64,000 nt of DNA, taken from the NCBI GenBank assembly GCA_964581515.1, contig CAZOOV010000009.1, positions 1-64,000 of the forward strand, given 5' to 3'. Shown piece after piece: positions 35,304 to 45,247 of the stretch. The stretch comes from JACJVV01 sp964581515. Lineage in GTDB: Archaea > Nanobdellota > Nanobdellia > Woesearchaeales > JACJVV01. The notes under the pieces were generated by a model, which was not told the origin of the DNA, ran no database searches, and saw nothing but the letters and a program-made list of their open reading frames with translations. Position 1 is the stretch's first letter; each line of letters starts with the position of its first letter. The position numbers and the translations under genes are program-made.

Positions 35304-37522
35304 ATGAAATCACCTTGCCTTAACACTTCATTTATCCTATGCTGATAGTATTGTCTTTCTTTATATTTTGAGTCGTCTGTAAGATCACGCTTCTTCATGA
35401 CTGAATGACGGAGGACCAATTGACGGAGGAATGCTGAGTCTGCTAATGCGTGCATCTCTTGCCTGCCATTGTTTAAAACTTTCACATGGAACTCGGGATC
35501 ATGTGCTGATCTTAGCTGAATATATTTATCTATATGCTCATGGAATTCATCTACTCCAAGTTTAAATCTTGAATCTGATAGGTAATATGCTAATTCATCT
35601 ACTTCATACGCAAGACCTACCATTGCGAAATCAACAACATAACCATTAACCATATTCTCTGGTTTCCAGTCACCATGTATGGTGGATAATAATCCTTCTG
35701 TTGAACGGCTATCCTGGATTTCATTATAGTCGGTTATGATTCCTAGGACATCAGAGGTTGCAACTTCAGTATCATGGAATCTTTTGAGTGAATCATTTGA
35801 AATATCATCCATAGGGATATTCATTGCTACTGGGTGTATGATACCTCTTTTGTCTTCATATGGGACTGTGCTCAATTCTTCATTAAGTTCATCATCATCA
35901 GAAGCATACTTGTGGAATAATCCCATCATGAATAGGTTATAGTCAGCTATATCTTTGAGTTCAACATGGTAATGTTCAGCTATCCTTGATGCTAATCTAT
36001 ATCCTGAGAGTGTCTTATTGCCTACATTCTCAAGAATGATTGCACCGAATTCTCCATTCTCGGTCATATCAAATCCTTTTACTCTTGGACAGAACTGTCT
36101 GAATTCATTATGCATCGATGTGTATATCTTATGTTCAACACCTATCCTTGGCATTGCATCAAATTTAATTGCCCATTCATCATTAAGTAGAACCCCTAGT
36201 CCAGTAAAACCTCTTTCTATAGCATAAAGGTCTGGCATAAGCTCGATGCTCTGGATATTTCTTTCAAACCACGCAGATTCGATATTTTCTCTAAAACCAG
36301 TCTCATATAAGAGTCTTTGAAGAAATTTTCTATGTCTTGATATCCCTGAGTTCCTGGCTAATTTTTTTAGTTCTCTTGGACTTAATCTTGCAACATCTAA
36401 ATTTTCAATCTTTTCAGCAGGAAGATTATATGTTGCTAATAATGCATTAGCTAATGGTTTATTTAGTCCTGAGACGCCTTCTTCTGTATCATGAACGAGC
36501 CATTCATTGATCTCTTTGATCCACATTAATGTCATATCTCTGTTAATGCCATTTCCTGCAGCGTGTACTCTTATTGAAGGTATGCTTACATCTATCTTTC
36601 TTTTCTTGTCTCCAGGAAGCTGCAATATTCCTGGATATGTGCTTTGTTTAGGATTTCTAAAACCAACGCCTTCTTTTTCAAATGGTTCAAAGCCAGATCT
36701 TAAATATATAAGCGCATCATGACCTTTTCTTGCATCATATTGCAGATCCACCAGGAGCGTTTCAGATTCATGTAATAATTCAGTGATGGTCTTTCCATCA
36801 GGATTTTCCATAGGTGGTATTGCAGTTGCCGTGTTTTTCTCAGGCATTTCTCTTGTTTCAGCAAAACCTATTCCCTGAAGCATAGTTGTGAGGGACTCTT
36901 TTATTATTGCTTTGTCTCTTTCTTCAATAGCTTTTCTACGTTCTTCTTTTCGTTCTTTTCTTCTTTTCATGAAATTTCTATTATTTAAGGCATCATTGAC
37001 AGCAACTATTACTCCTAATGGGTCGATTATTGTCTCTTTGTCTGTATAATAGAAATGTACGCAGTCGATTACTGTATCAAGCTCTCCTGCAATGGTTTCT
37101 TTTGCATCATCTAAAGTGTTATTGGCAATGATGATACCTCTGAAATCAGGTATTTCTCTTTTATATTGTCTTATAGTTCTTGAGAATAAATCGTATTGCT
37201 GTCCTTGCTCTACATTCAATTTTTCTAACTCTTCAAGATCAAATTCATTGAAACTTCTTGGCATATTCATAGGGTCTACATTTGTAGGTGTAGAATATTC
37301 TTTTATAAGGCCGCAGGCAATTGCATCTATTATTATAAGATCGCATTGTGTGCCCTGTTTGATTAGATTCACAGGTTCATCAAAATTCTTGTTGCATGTT
37401 ATTATGTTTTCCAAGGGCATGTAATTTCCCATTTCACATGCTGTTTTCAAAGTGAATCCTACTAACCCTCCTTCTGGTTCTGCAATTATAATCTTCTTGT
37501 CCGTGTGTCCTGTTTCGCTCAT
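35300..37522 (-). CDS. APH-fold kinase with receiver-like N-terminus (array member 2)
   Basis: 740 residues. Residues 1-185 resemble a response-regulator receiver (KKIIIAEPEGG; CDLIIIDAIACG with an Asp at the phospho-acceptor position; FRGIIIANNTLDDA). A middle region of about 200 residues is unrecognised. The C-terminal kinase-fold domain (about 420-740) shows GFTGLGVLL, WAIKFD, AIILENV, IHGDWKPENMVNG and VVDFAMVG. The end is nearly identical in pattern to the LRR member (RQLVLRHSVMKKRDL). Both junctions are 4-nt ATGA overlaps, implying coupled translation. Confidence 0.72.
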   Translation of the reverse strand: MSETGHTDKKIIIAEPEGGLVGFTLKTACEMGNYMPLENIITCNKNFDEPVNLIKQGTQCDLIIIDAIACGLIKEYSTPTNVDPMNMPRSFNEFDLEELEKLNVEQGQQYDLFSRTIRQYKREIPDFRGIIIANNTLDDAKETIAGELDTVIDCVHFYYTDKETIIDPLGVIVAVNDALNNRNFMKRRKERKEERRKAIEERDKAIIKESLTTMLQGIGFAETREMPEKNTATAIPPMENPDGKTITELLHESETLLVDLQYDARKGHDALIYLRSGFEPFEKEGVGFRNPKQSTYPGILQLPGDKKRKIDVSIPSIRVHAAGNGINRDMTLMWIKEINEWLVHDTEEGVSGLNKPLANALLATYNLPAEKIENLDVARLSPRELKKLARNSGISRHRKFLQRLLYETGFRENIESAWFERNIQSIELMPDLYAIERGFTGLGVLLNDEWAIKFDAMPRIGVEHKIYTSMHNEFRQFCPRVKGFDMTENGEFGAIILENVGNKTLSGYRLASRIAEHYHVELKDIADYNLFMMGLFHKYASDDDELNEELSTVPYEDKRGIIHPVAMNIPMDDISNDSLKRFHDTEVATSDVLGIITDYNEIQDSRSTEGLLSTIHGDWKPENMVNGYVVDFAMVGLAYEVDELAYYLSDSRFKLGVDEFHEHIDKYIQLRSAHDPEFHVKVLNNGRQEMHALADSAFLRQLVLRHSVMKKRDLTDDSKYKERQYYQHRINEVLRQGDFI

Positions 37523-39846
37523 ATGAAATCACCTTGTTTTAATACTTCATGTATCCTGTGCTGATAATACTGCCTTTCCTGATACTTTGAGTCGTCCATA
37601 AGGTCACGTTTCTTCATGACTGAATGGCGCAGGACTAACTGCCTTAACCAGGCATCTTGGAGTAATGTATGCGATGTGAATAATGATCCGAGATCTCTTC
37701 TCTCAGGTGGTGTTCTATAATGCAAATAATCACCTACATGATTAACAAAACCTTCAAAATTTAAATGATGCTTTGCATCAGATAAGTAATATGCTAATTC
37801 ATCGATCTCTAGGCTGAAACCTATACAAGAAAAGTCAACGAGATAACCATTAACGAGATTATCAGGTTTCCAGTCTCCATGAATGACTATCAATTGGCTT
37901 TGTTCTCTCATCTGCATAAGCATTTCATTGTAAATGTTAATCCTTCCAACAAATCCTTCATTTGCTATTCTTGTATTCTTAAACCTATGATAGGCTTCAC
38001 CTGAATCATTAATTCCTGGTTCATCTGTTGTTAGATGATGCGGGTTTCCATTAAGATCCACATAAGGAGTTAGTTCTAATGCTGAAAGAAATTCTTCAGG
38101 AAAACATCTTACTTTATTATGGAATAATGACATTAAGAATAAATTATATTGTATGCCATTGTCTTGGAATTTATGTGCTCTTCTATTTTCAATAAGATTG
38201 TTTGCAGCCATAAATCCTGGAACAATTCTATTGTCAAGATTCTCTAGTCCAAGGAATCCTATCCCTTCACATTCTTCAAATGCATTTGTATCTATCAATC
38301 TTGGACAGAATTCCTGCAGTTCTGATGAAGCAACATTTGTGTAAAAGGAAAATTCTTTCATGAGACGTGTAGTATTATCTATTTTTACTGCTACATTTTC
38401 TGATTTAACCACACCTCTTCCTGTGAATCCTTTTTCATCTGTTGATAATGTTTTAGATTTATACATAAGGAACTTTTCTAATAATCTTATTCTGAAAAAT
38501 GATTTTTCGAGTTCGCCAACTGATAATCTATCTAAAAGTTTTTCAATCTGTTCTTCTGGTTTAGAAGTTGGTTGTTCTCTATATTCAAATGTAGATGGCA
38601 ATTTTACATTTATACCCCTTTCTTTTAGTGTTTTCACTATATCTTGTATTATATATTTTCCATCTTTCTGCATTGTCCAATCTAAAGAATCAGGCAGTGA
38701 TATCTCTTTCAGGCTTCTGTTTCTTACGAATTCATAGCTTAATAAGTCAGAGATGTCCCTTACTTGTGTGTTGCTAAGGTCTAAGTGTGCCAGATTTTCA
38801 TAGTCTTGCAGGATTGTTAATTCAGAGAACTTATTTGTATCCATGCTTCTTTCATATTTTTTCCCTAGTATCAGAGTTTTTAGACTTGTTTTTAGTTTTT
38901 TTGAAGATAGAAATGAATAATCACTTATTTCAGTACACTCTGTTAAGTCTAATTCTTCTAGTTGTTCATATTCTGATATGAATCCAATGTCTTCTACTTT
39001 TTCTCCTTTAAAACAGATTGTTTTTATGGATCTTCTGAAGTCTTCATCATCTAATGCTGATACATCTTTAAGGTGGTTACAAGAGATTACATTTATTCTT
39101 TCTAAGCATTTATACCCTCTTATCATATCAAGATCAACAACTTCTGCTTCTTCAAGAAAAGTTAATTCTGTAACTGTCTGTCTTAATGAATCAGAAACTA
39201 ATCCTGCAAGGGTTATATCTGCTGTTCTTCCATCATAACTATTACCAATCCATATATTTTTTAGGCTTTTGTAATCCTTCAGATAACCTACTGCATCAAC
39301 ATTCATTGTGCTTATATGTATTGATTCTAATCCTTCTTGCAGATGAGAGGATGATAGTGGTGAAAGATCCATTTCATCTCCTTGACCTTCAAATTGAAGT
39401 TCTTTTAATCTTTTCATATGTCTTAGAAATGATAAACTCTCTAATTTATTGTCTCCTCTGATGTTTAGTAAAGTAAGCGTGTCTGCTAAGGCAGCTACAG
39501 GAGAAAGATCTTTGATATCAGTGTCCATTAAGGAGAATTCTTCAAGTTTTTCATATCCCTGTAAAAAAGAAACATCTGTAAGATTGGTTGTACAGTCCAA
39601 TTCTAATCTTATTAATCTTTTTTGTAGATTTTTTGAACCTAAGAGATGATAATCAGTTATCTTCGGCTCTTCAGAAAAAGGACATTTATCATCATCTGTT
39701 TCAACAGTCTCTCTTTTTATATGTATTCTTTCTAATGAATCAAATTTCTGGATCCCTTCTAAGCTATCAATATCCTCGGGTATACTTAGTTCTGTTGTAT
39801 GTATAAATTCTTCACCTTTCTGTGAAATTAAGTCATTAATATTCAT
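37519..39846 (-). CDS. APH-fold kinase with leucine-rich repeats (array member 1)
   Basis: 775 residues. Residues about 20-410 are leucine-rich repeats of the internalin-like kind (RLIRLELDCTTNLTDVSFL; YEQLEELDLTECTEISDYSFL, around 290), with at least eight copies. The kinase-fold domain (about 465-775) has GFTGRGVV, VAVKID, FLGLENL, VIHGDWKPDNLVNG and LVDFSCIG. The C-terminus (LRQLVLRHSVMKKRDLMDDS) is shared with member 2. A TATA-like ATATTTATT on the minus strand (about 39861-39869) is about 20 nt upstream, making this the first gene of the array. Confidence 0.75.
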   Translation of the reverse strand: MNINDLISQKGEEFIHTTELSIPEDIDSLEGIQKFDSLERIHIKRETVETDDDKCPFSEEPKITDYHLLGSKNLQKRLIRLELDCTTNLTDVSFLQGYEKLEEFSLMDTDIKDLSPVAALADTLTLLNIRGDNKLESLSFLRHMKRLKELQFEGQGDEMDLSPLSSSHLQEGLESIHISTMNVDAVGYLKDYKSLKNIWIGNSYDGRTADITLAGLVSDSLRQTVTELTFLEEAEVVDLDMIRGYKCLERINVISCNHLKDVSALDDEDFRRSIKTICFKGEKVEDIGFISEYEQLEELDLTECTEISDYSFLSSKKLKTSLKTLILGKKYERSMDTNKFSELTILQDYENLAHLDLSNTQVRDISDLLSYEFVRNRSLKEISLPDSLDWTMQKDGKYIIQDIVKTLKERGINVKLPSTFEYREQPTSKPEEQIEKLLDRLSVGELEKSFFRIRLLEKFLMYKSKTLSTDEKGFTGRGVVKSENVAVKIDNTTRLMKEFSFYTNVASSELQEFCPRLIDTNAFEECEGIGFLGLENLDNRIVPGFMAANNLIENRRAHKFQDNGIQYNLFLMSLFHNKVRCFPEEFLSALELTPYVDLNGNPHHLTTDEPGINDSGEAYHRFKNTRIANEGFVGRINIYNEMLMQMREQSQLIVIHGDWKPDNLVNGYLVDFSCIGFSLEIDELAYYLSDAKHHLNFEGFVNHVGDYLHYRTPPERRDLGSLFTSHTLLQDAWLRQLVLRHSVMKKRDLMDDSKYQERQYYQHRIHEVLKQGDFI

Positions 39847-39985
39847 TTTATATTGTCGTTAATAAATATCAAGCTTTTATCTCTATGTTGTAAAGTAATT
39901 TATAAATATTATTGCATTTTACCATCAATAAGTAGTTACTTTTTGTAAAGAAAGCTTTAAACAGCCTGGATTGGCGGATATATGT

Positions 39986-40519
39986 TCAATCTCCTTCGAA
40001 TTCCACAAGATTGAACACTTTGTAGCCTTGCTCCTCGAGCAGTTTTTTCCCACCGAGATCAGGAAGATCTACAATGAAACTACATTCAATAATATTACCA
40101 CCTAATTTTTTTATTAGTTCGCATGCAGCTATGCATGTTCCGCCTGTTGCAAGAAGATCATCTACCATGAGGACCTTGTCTCCTTCCTTCACTGCATCTG
40201 TATGGATCTCAATAGTATCAGGTCCGTATTCTTTTTCATAAGTGTAAGAAGTGGTCTCTCCAGGCAATTTTCCTTTTTTTCTTATAGGAATGAATCCAAT
40301 ACCTAATTTTTCTGCAAGAATACCTCCTGTGATGAAGCCTCTTGCCTCTATTCCTGCAACAACATCAATTTTTGTGTCTTTGTATCTTTTTACTAAAAGC
40401 TCTATCAAGTGTTTGAATGCTGGACCATCTCTTAGGAGTGTTGTGATATCTCGAAACATTATGCCTTTTTTAGGCCAGTCAGGTATTGTCCTTATCTTTG
40501 ACTTCAAGTCTTGTGTCAT
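39986..40519 (-). CDS. apt: adenine phosphoribosyltransferase
   Basis: 177 residues. Converts adenine plus PRPP to AMP. The PRPP-binding motif VLMVDDLLATGGT is intact, as are GIMFRDIT and VAGIEARGF near the N-terminus. Bacterial-type length. AGAGGT upstream is the ribosome binding site, directly preceded by an (ATA)8 run. Third gene of the purine salvage set; it would recycle adenine released by the MTA phosphorylase encoded just before it. Confidence 0.95.
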   Translation of the reverse strand: MTQDLKSKIRTIPDWPKKGIMFRDITTLLRDGPAFKHLIELLVKRYKDTKIDVVAGIEARGFITGGILAEKLGIGFIPIRKKGKLPGETTSYTYEKEYGPDTIEIHTDAVKEGDKVLMVDDLLATGGTCIAACELIKKLGGNIIECSFIVDLPDLGGKKLLEEQGYKVFNLVEFEGD

Positions 40520-40536
40520 TTATTTACCTCTATTAC

Positions 40537-40560
40537 TATTATTATTATTATTATTATTAT
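40537..40560. repeat. eight perfect TAT triplets upstream of apt
   Basis: A (TAT)8 microsatellite in the 63-nt gap between mtnP and apt, 6 nt from the apt ribosome binding site. Copy number could vary by slippage. Confidence 0.9.
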
Positions 40561-40582
40561 TTTGTTTTATTGTCTTATTATA

Positions 40583-41332
40583 TTATTTTATTTTTGGTAT
40601 TGTTGTTGTCAAAAGTGTTGTAACTTTCTCTACATTTTGTTTGAAAATTTTAAGAATTGCTTCCCATGTGACCGGTTCTTCATCTGTCTTCCAGCAATCA
40701 TAGTCTGTGGACATGGCAATTGCAGTGTAAGGAATGCCTGCTTCATTTGCTAAAATACATTCTGGGGCAATGCTCATATTAATCACATCAGCACCCCATG
40801 TCCTGAATATGTTTGATTCTGCTCGTGTGGAGAATCTTGGACCTTCAATTGTTATGACAGTTCCTTTCTCATGGTGCTTTAGCTCAAGTTCCTTGCATGT
40901 TTCTATCAAAGATTTTCTGAGGTTTTTGCAGAATGGATCAGACATTGGTGTGTGCACCATCTTGCCTGGCTCGAATTCTTCATAATAACTTACTTTCCTA
41001 TGCTTTGTGAAATCAATGAACTGGTCAAGTATCACAAGGTCTCCTCTTCCTATCTCTTCTTTCAGGCTGCCGCATGCAGTCGTTGCGATTATATGGGTGA
41101 CTCCCTGGTCTTTTAAAGCTCGGATGTTTGCCCGATAGTTGACTTGAGTAGGTGGAATTGTGTGCTTTCTTCCATGTCTTGCGATAAGAACAACTTCAAT
41201 ATTTCCAATCTTTCCTGTCTTGAGAGTTGATGTGGGAGAACCAAATTTTGTATCTACTTTTATCTCTTGAGAATTTTTTAGAATATCAGGATTGTCAAGT
41301 CCGCTTCCGCCTATTATGCCTATCTTAACCAT
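40583..41332 (-). CDS. mtnP: S-methyl-5'-thioadenosine phosphorylase
   Basis: 249 residues. Phosphate-binding IGIIGGSGLD, RHGRKHTIPPTQVNYRANI (about 53-71), IATTACGSLKEEIG and the substrate site INMSIAPECILANEAG with AMSTDYDCW match MTA/MTI phosphorylases. Releases adenine and methylthioribose-1-phosphate. Begins 6 nt after hpt and precedes apt, which is a coherent salvage pathway. Confidence 0.93.
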   Translation of the reverse strand: MVKIGIIGGSGLDNPDILKNSQEIKVDTKFGSPTSTLKTGKIGNIEVVLIARHGRKHTIPPTQVNYRANIRALKDQGVTHIIATTACGSLKEEIGRGDLVILDQFIDFTKHRKVSYYEEFEPGKMVHTPMSDPFCKNLRKSLIETCKELELKHHEKGTVITIEGPRFSTRAESNIFRTWGADVINMSIAPECILANEAGIPYTAIAMSTDYDCWKTDEEPVTWEAILKIFKQNVEKVTTLLTTTIPKIK

Positions 41333-41338
41333 ATCAGC

Positions 41339-41971
41339 TCACTTAATCTCTCTTATCTTATCAGGATTTTTTAAGACACCTATATATGGAACATTTCTGT
41401 AATCATCATTATGGTCCATGCCATAACCAATTACAAATAGATTAGGGATAGTGAAGCCTACATAATGAACATCTACTTCTGTCTCTCTTCTTACTGGTTT
41501 ATCGAGAAGACAGCATGTTCTTACTGATCTTGCTTTTTTTTCATTGATGAAGTAGCTTGTCAGGAAACTCAATGTGTTTCCTGTATCTACAATGTCTTCA
41601 ATTATCAGTACATCCCTGTCTGCAATGTTTCCTACATCTTTAACTATCTTGATATTTCCTGTGCTTTTTGTTCCTTCATAAGATTCAACCTGCATGGTTT
41701 CATAAATTACATTCTTTCCAGATCTCCTGTAGATTGATCTCATAAGGTCAGCTGAGAAAAAAACTGAGCCTCTGAGGATTACAACACCATATATATCCTC
41801 TTTATAATCTTTGCATATCTGTTCTGCTAGGGCGTCAGTTCTTTTTTTGATGCATCCTTCAGATATTAGAAAATCTATATTATCGTCAAGTGTTGTAATG
41901 GATTCTCCAGGTGTTATGATCCCTTCTTTTTCTACTTCAATTATCTTACTGAAATCTTTTGTTTCTTTCAT
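41339..41971 (-). CDS. hpt: hypoxanthine phosphoribosyltransferase
   Basis: 210 residues. Makes IMP/GMP from hypoxanthine/guanine and PRPP. PRPP motif VLIIEDIVDTGNTL, flexible-loop region ESYEGTKSTG, and C-terminal LFVIGYGMDHNDDYRNVPYIG (about 177-197) match the bacterial HGPRT family rather than the shorter archaeal Hpt. About 25 residues precede the conserved core. First gene of the hpt-mtnP-apt set. Confidence 0.92.
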   Translation of the reverse strand: MKETKDFSKIIEVEKEGIITPGESITTLDDNIDFLISEGCIKKRTDALAEQICKDYKEDIYGVVILRGSVFFSADLMRSIYRRSGKNVIYETMQVESYEGTKSTGNIKIVKDVGNIADRDVLIIEDIVDTGNTLSFLTSYFINEKKARSVRTCCLLDKPVRRETEVDVHYVGFTIPNLFVIGYGMDHNDDYRNVPYIGVLKNPDKIREIK

Positions 41972-42059
41972 TGTAATTAATTTTTATTTTTCTATATTTT
42001 CATTATCATCATATATTATAATTTATGATATTATTATTACTATTATTTTGTCTTTTATT

Positions 42060-42632
42060 TTATTCTTTTATCTCTTCGATCATCTGTTTGATCTTATCTA
42101 TAGGGAAGCCCATGATATTACTATATGATCCTTCAATTGATTCTACAAAACTATCAAATTCAGGGTCAGCTATATTATATGCACCGGCTTTTCCTTTGTA
42201 TTGTCCAGATTTGATGTATGCTATGAGTGTTTTTTCAGGCACATTTTTTAGGGTGACTTTTGATTCTTCAACATCCTGGAGCATATTTCCTGTTGTAAGA
42301 TTCATTATGCATATTCCGCTTAATACTTGATGTGTCTTTCCTAAAAGTTTTTGTATACATGTTTTTGCATCTTCATCATTATGCTGTTGTCCTATCTCCT
42401 TGCCTTCAAAATAAACAAGGGTGTCTGCGGCGACGATTATGGCATCTTCTTCTTTATGTCTATCTGCAACAGTTGTTGCTTTTCCTTTTGCGATTGCTTT
42501 GACCAATTCTTTTATATCTGATTCTTTTACAGAAAGCTCATCGAAATTACTGACATCAACTTCAATATCATAACCTGCTTCTATCAACATCTCTTTTCTT
42601 CGAGGTGATTTTGAGGCTAGTACTATTTTCAT
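42060..42632 (-). CDS. maf: Maf-family nucleotide pyrophosphatase
   Basis: 190 residues. Signature LASKSPRRKEMLIEAGYD at the N-terminus, VAADTLV in the middle and EGSYSNIMGFPID at the end are typical. Maf proteins hydrolyse non-canonical or modified nucleoside triphosphates (dTTP/UTP or m7GTP) to monophosphates. Directly upstream of the purine salvage genes and 21 nt after the next gene. Confidence 0.93.
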   Translation of the reverse strand: MKIVLASKSPRRKEMLIEAGYDIEVDVSNFDELSVKESDIKELVKAIAKGKATTVADRHKEEDAIIVAADTLVYFEGKEIGQQHNDEDAKTCIQKLLGKTHQVLSGICIMNLTTGNMLQDVEESKVTLKNVPEKTLIAYIKSGQYKGKAGAYNIADPEFDSFVESIEGSYSNIMGFPIDKIKQMIEEIKE

Positions 42633-42653
42633 CTTCTTATCCTACTTTCTTTT

Positions 42654-42992
42654 CTATTCTATATGTAAAGGTTGATCCTGGATATAGTTTTTCTTGTATC
42701 TTTTTGCAAGTTCTGCTTTGTGCAGTTCTTTTCCTAAGTACGACATATGATCTGGTCTGATTGTAATGCCTTGATTTGCAAAAGTATGATATATCTCTTC
42801 TGCATTATCTCCAACAATTAGTAGATCTATGATATTTTTCTGTTTGCAAAACCCAAGTTCTATATTCTTACTTTTTGGATTTACCCTTATTAAGAAATAG
42901 CCTGCTCTGTCAGCTCTCCAATCTTTCATGGAATCATACTGTGCTTTAATTTTCTTGCAATTCTTGCTGATAGATGCGTTTATTAGTTCCAT
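42654..42992 (-). CDS. DUF4346-like protein
   Basis: 112 residues. The pattern RAGYFLIRVNPKSKNIELGFC, then YLGKELHKAELA matches my recollection of the DUF4346 family, which is found alone or attached to pterin- or methyltransferase-related proteins in archaea. No enzymatic motif. Upstream of maf on the same strand. Confidence 0.55.
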   Translation of the reverse strand: MELINASISKNCKKIKAQYDSMKDWRADRAGYFLIRVNPKSKNIELGFCKQKNIIDLLIVGDNAEEIYHTFANQGITIRPDHMSYLGKELHKAELAKRYKKNYIQDQPLHIE

Positions 42993-43112
42993 ACACTAAG
43001 AAAAAAGGGATTATATATAAATTTGTCGAGAAAATAGGCTTTAGTTTGAGTTAGTTATTTAGTCTTAATATTTCTCGAAATGCTTTTAAACTTCTTTTAT
43101 ATACTGTATATT

Positions 43113-44354
43113 ATGTTAGATTTTGGGGAATTATCATTTAGTGAAATAGATGGAAAAGTAAGAGTTAGTCTATATGGGTATTTCTATAAAGATTTTGAGA
43201 TAAATGAGATAGGGGAGGAAGTAGGAGAGTTTGAAATAGTTGATGGGAAATTAAAAACTGAAAATTCTGATATGCAAAGAGTGGAGAAAAAATTTATGCG
43301 TTTTTTCCGAAAATATAAAAGAGATCTAATATACAAACTTAATGGCAATAAGGCAGTCTTTGTTGATGAAGATATGAATATACCTCTTCTTGGTCTGCAA
43401 TTTATGGGTATAGTTGATAAAGGTAGTGAAATGCTTGAAATAAAACCGATAACAAACTGCAATGCTGATTGTTCTTTTTGTTCTGTAAATGAAGGTCCAA
43501 GTTCAGATAAGAAGATTGATTTTGTGATTGATGTTGAATATCTTATTAAAGAGATCAGAAACTTATTAGTGTTTAAAGAATCTCCAAATATGAGCATATG
43601 GATAAATCCTCATGGCGAACCTACACTTTATTCTAAACTTGTGGAACTTTGTGAAGGACTTGCAATGAATCATTTTGTCAAAGATATAAGTGTGATCACC
43701 AACGGGATGCTGCTTGATAAGAATATTGTTGATGAGCTTGCTTTTGTATCTAAAAAGCATAAGAAGGAGATAAAGATTGCAATGTCTCTGTCAGCAGTCA
43801 GTGAAGAAAAAGTAGCTAAAGATATGATGGGTAAAAATTATAATGTTGATATCTGTGTTAAGAATATGGAATATGCTTCACTACATCTTCCTCTTGCTAT
43901 TACACCTGTTTTCTTATGTTGGATGAATGAAGAAGAGATAATCAGGCTTGTAAAACTGGCACAGAAATTATCTGAACGTGAAGGTGGACAAAAAATAAAA
44001 GTGCAGATACAGAAATTCTGTTCGAATAAGAAAGGAAGAAATCCTGGTAAAGAACAAGGATGGGATGATTTTTTTGAAGATCTCAAGAAGATAGAAGAAA
44101 AAACTGGAGAAAAATTAGGGGAAGAATTAGAAAAATTGCAAGAGACACCACAACTGCCAGTCTTATGCAATAAAGGTGATAAAGTAAAGGTCAGAGTTGT
44201 AGGTCCTGCAAGATATCCAAAAGATAAGATTGGAGTTCTTGAAACGCCTAATGGGAATAGAGCAGTGCTGGTAGTTAACTGTATGCAAGATAAAGGGACT
44301 GTTAAAGGAACAGTAATACAAAATAAGTATAATATGGCAATGGTGAAATGTTGA
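43113..44354 (+). CDS. radical SAM protein with TRAM-like C-terminus
   Basis: About 413 residues. An N-terminal region of about 110 residues precedes the cluster motif CNADCSFC (Cys about 116, 120, 123) and a SAM-binding INPHGEP. The last 65 residues (KGDKVKVRVVGPARYPKDKI, AVLVVNCM) look like a TRAM RNA-binding barrel as in methylthiotransferases, suggesting RNA or ribosomal modification. ATG 43113 is preferred over 43080 because a TATA-like CTTTTAAAC (43083-43091) overlaps the longer frame about 26 nt upstream. Confidence 0.78.
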   Translation: MLDFGELSFSEIDGKVRVSLYGYFYKDFEINEIGEEVGEFEIVDGKLKTENSDMQRVEKKFMRFFRKYKRDLIYKLNGNKAVFVDEDMNIPLLGLQFMGIVDKGSEMLEIKPITNCNADCSFCSVNEGPSSDKKIDFVIDVEYLIKEIRNLLVFKESPNMSIWINPHGEPTLYSKLVELCEGLAMNHFVKDISVITNGMLLDKNIVDELAFVSKKHKKEIKIAMSLSAVSEEKVAKDMMGKNYNVDICVKNMEYASLHLPLAITPVFLCWMNEEEIIRLVKLAQKLSEREGGQKIKVQIQKFCSNKKGRNPGKEQGWDDFFEDLKKIEEKTGEKLGEELEKLQETPQLPVLCNKGDKVKVRVVGPARYPKDKIGVLETPNGNRAVLVVNCMQDKGTVKGTVIQNKYNMAMVKC

Positions 44355-44392
44355 TATAGCTTAAATTAGAAGATCTATTGGAATATTGGAAT

Positions 44393-45181
44393 CTAAAGCA
44401 TGTCTCTGATCTCTCTCATTTCATCAAATTCTTCATCATATTTATTATCTTGGTTTTGGTTTTGTTCTTTTTTTATTCTGCTTTTGGCAAGCTTGACAAC
44501 TTTTTTACCAATATTTTTCCCTATCTTCTTAGGTGAGAATCCAAATATTACTATTGCAAAGATTAAGATTACAACTGTTGCAAACAAGAATAGTATCCAT
44601 GAGAATGCAACTCCTTTCTGAAGAAGATTCTCAAAAAAATCACCAAATACTTTAGCATAAAATGCATTGATTATGAAAATACAAAATCCAGCGCCAACAG
44701 AGGTAATTATCCTTTGGATGACTGAACTTCTAGGCCATAAGAAATTCATAAGGAAGAAGTATATTGGTCTGATTATTGTATAAATTAATATGACTAAGAT
44801 GAGATCTCCGCCAACTATAATGCTTAATAATGGTGCTATTAATGCAAATATTGACATATAGATTGAATCCTGGATGACTCCTGCCCAATCAGGATATACT
44901 CCACACATCCTTGATGAATAATTACAAAATAGACTGAATAAGATAGCTTGTACAGGTCCAAGATTGATTGCAATTATCAGTGTAAATATATCAACTACAT
45001 CTGCATTATAAAGAATATAGAATGGGTGAGGCATACCAACTCCTGGCATCCTGCTCCAAAAAGCAATCAATGCAAACAGGAAAATAGTAGCATAGATTGC
45101 ATTAAATGGCAGAGTTATTATAATCAATACATATAGTATGAGTGTATTTAATAAGACCAAAGGCCAATTAAGTGATAACAT
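44393..45181 (-). CDS. polytopic membrane protein
   Basis: 262 residues with about six hydrophobic helices (residues about 5-45, 60-90, 105-140, 155-180 and 190-215 contain them), ending in a Lys-rich cytoplasmic tail (KKIGKNIGKKVVKLAKSRIKKE) and an acidic end. No transporter signature recognised. Convergent with the radical SAM gene. Confidence 0.6.
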   Translation of the reverse strand: MLSLNWPLVLLNTLILYVLIIITLPFNAIYATIFLFALIAFWSRMPGVGMPHPFYILYNADVVDIFTLIIAINLGPVQAILFSLFCNYSSRMCGVYPDWAGVIQDSIYMSIFALIAPLLSIIVGGDLILVILIYTIIRPIYFFLMNFLWPRSSVIQRIITSVGAGFCIFIINAFYAKVFGDFFENLLQKGVAFSWILFLFATVVILIFAIVIFGFSPKKIGKNIGKKVVKLAKSRIKKEQNQNQDNKYDEEFDEMREIRDML

Positions 45182-45247
45182 ATGATGGCAAGTTTGCTTA
45201 GAAGTAATAAATGTTGTGTTATTTGGGAATAAATCTTGGAATTTTAC

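Noticed and set aside
38360..39649. Several plus-strand frames opposite the LRR kinase gene
   Set aside because: Antisense shadows created by low stop frequency opposite Leu/Asp-rich repeats; no start signals.
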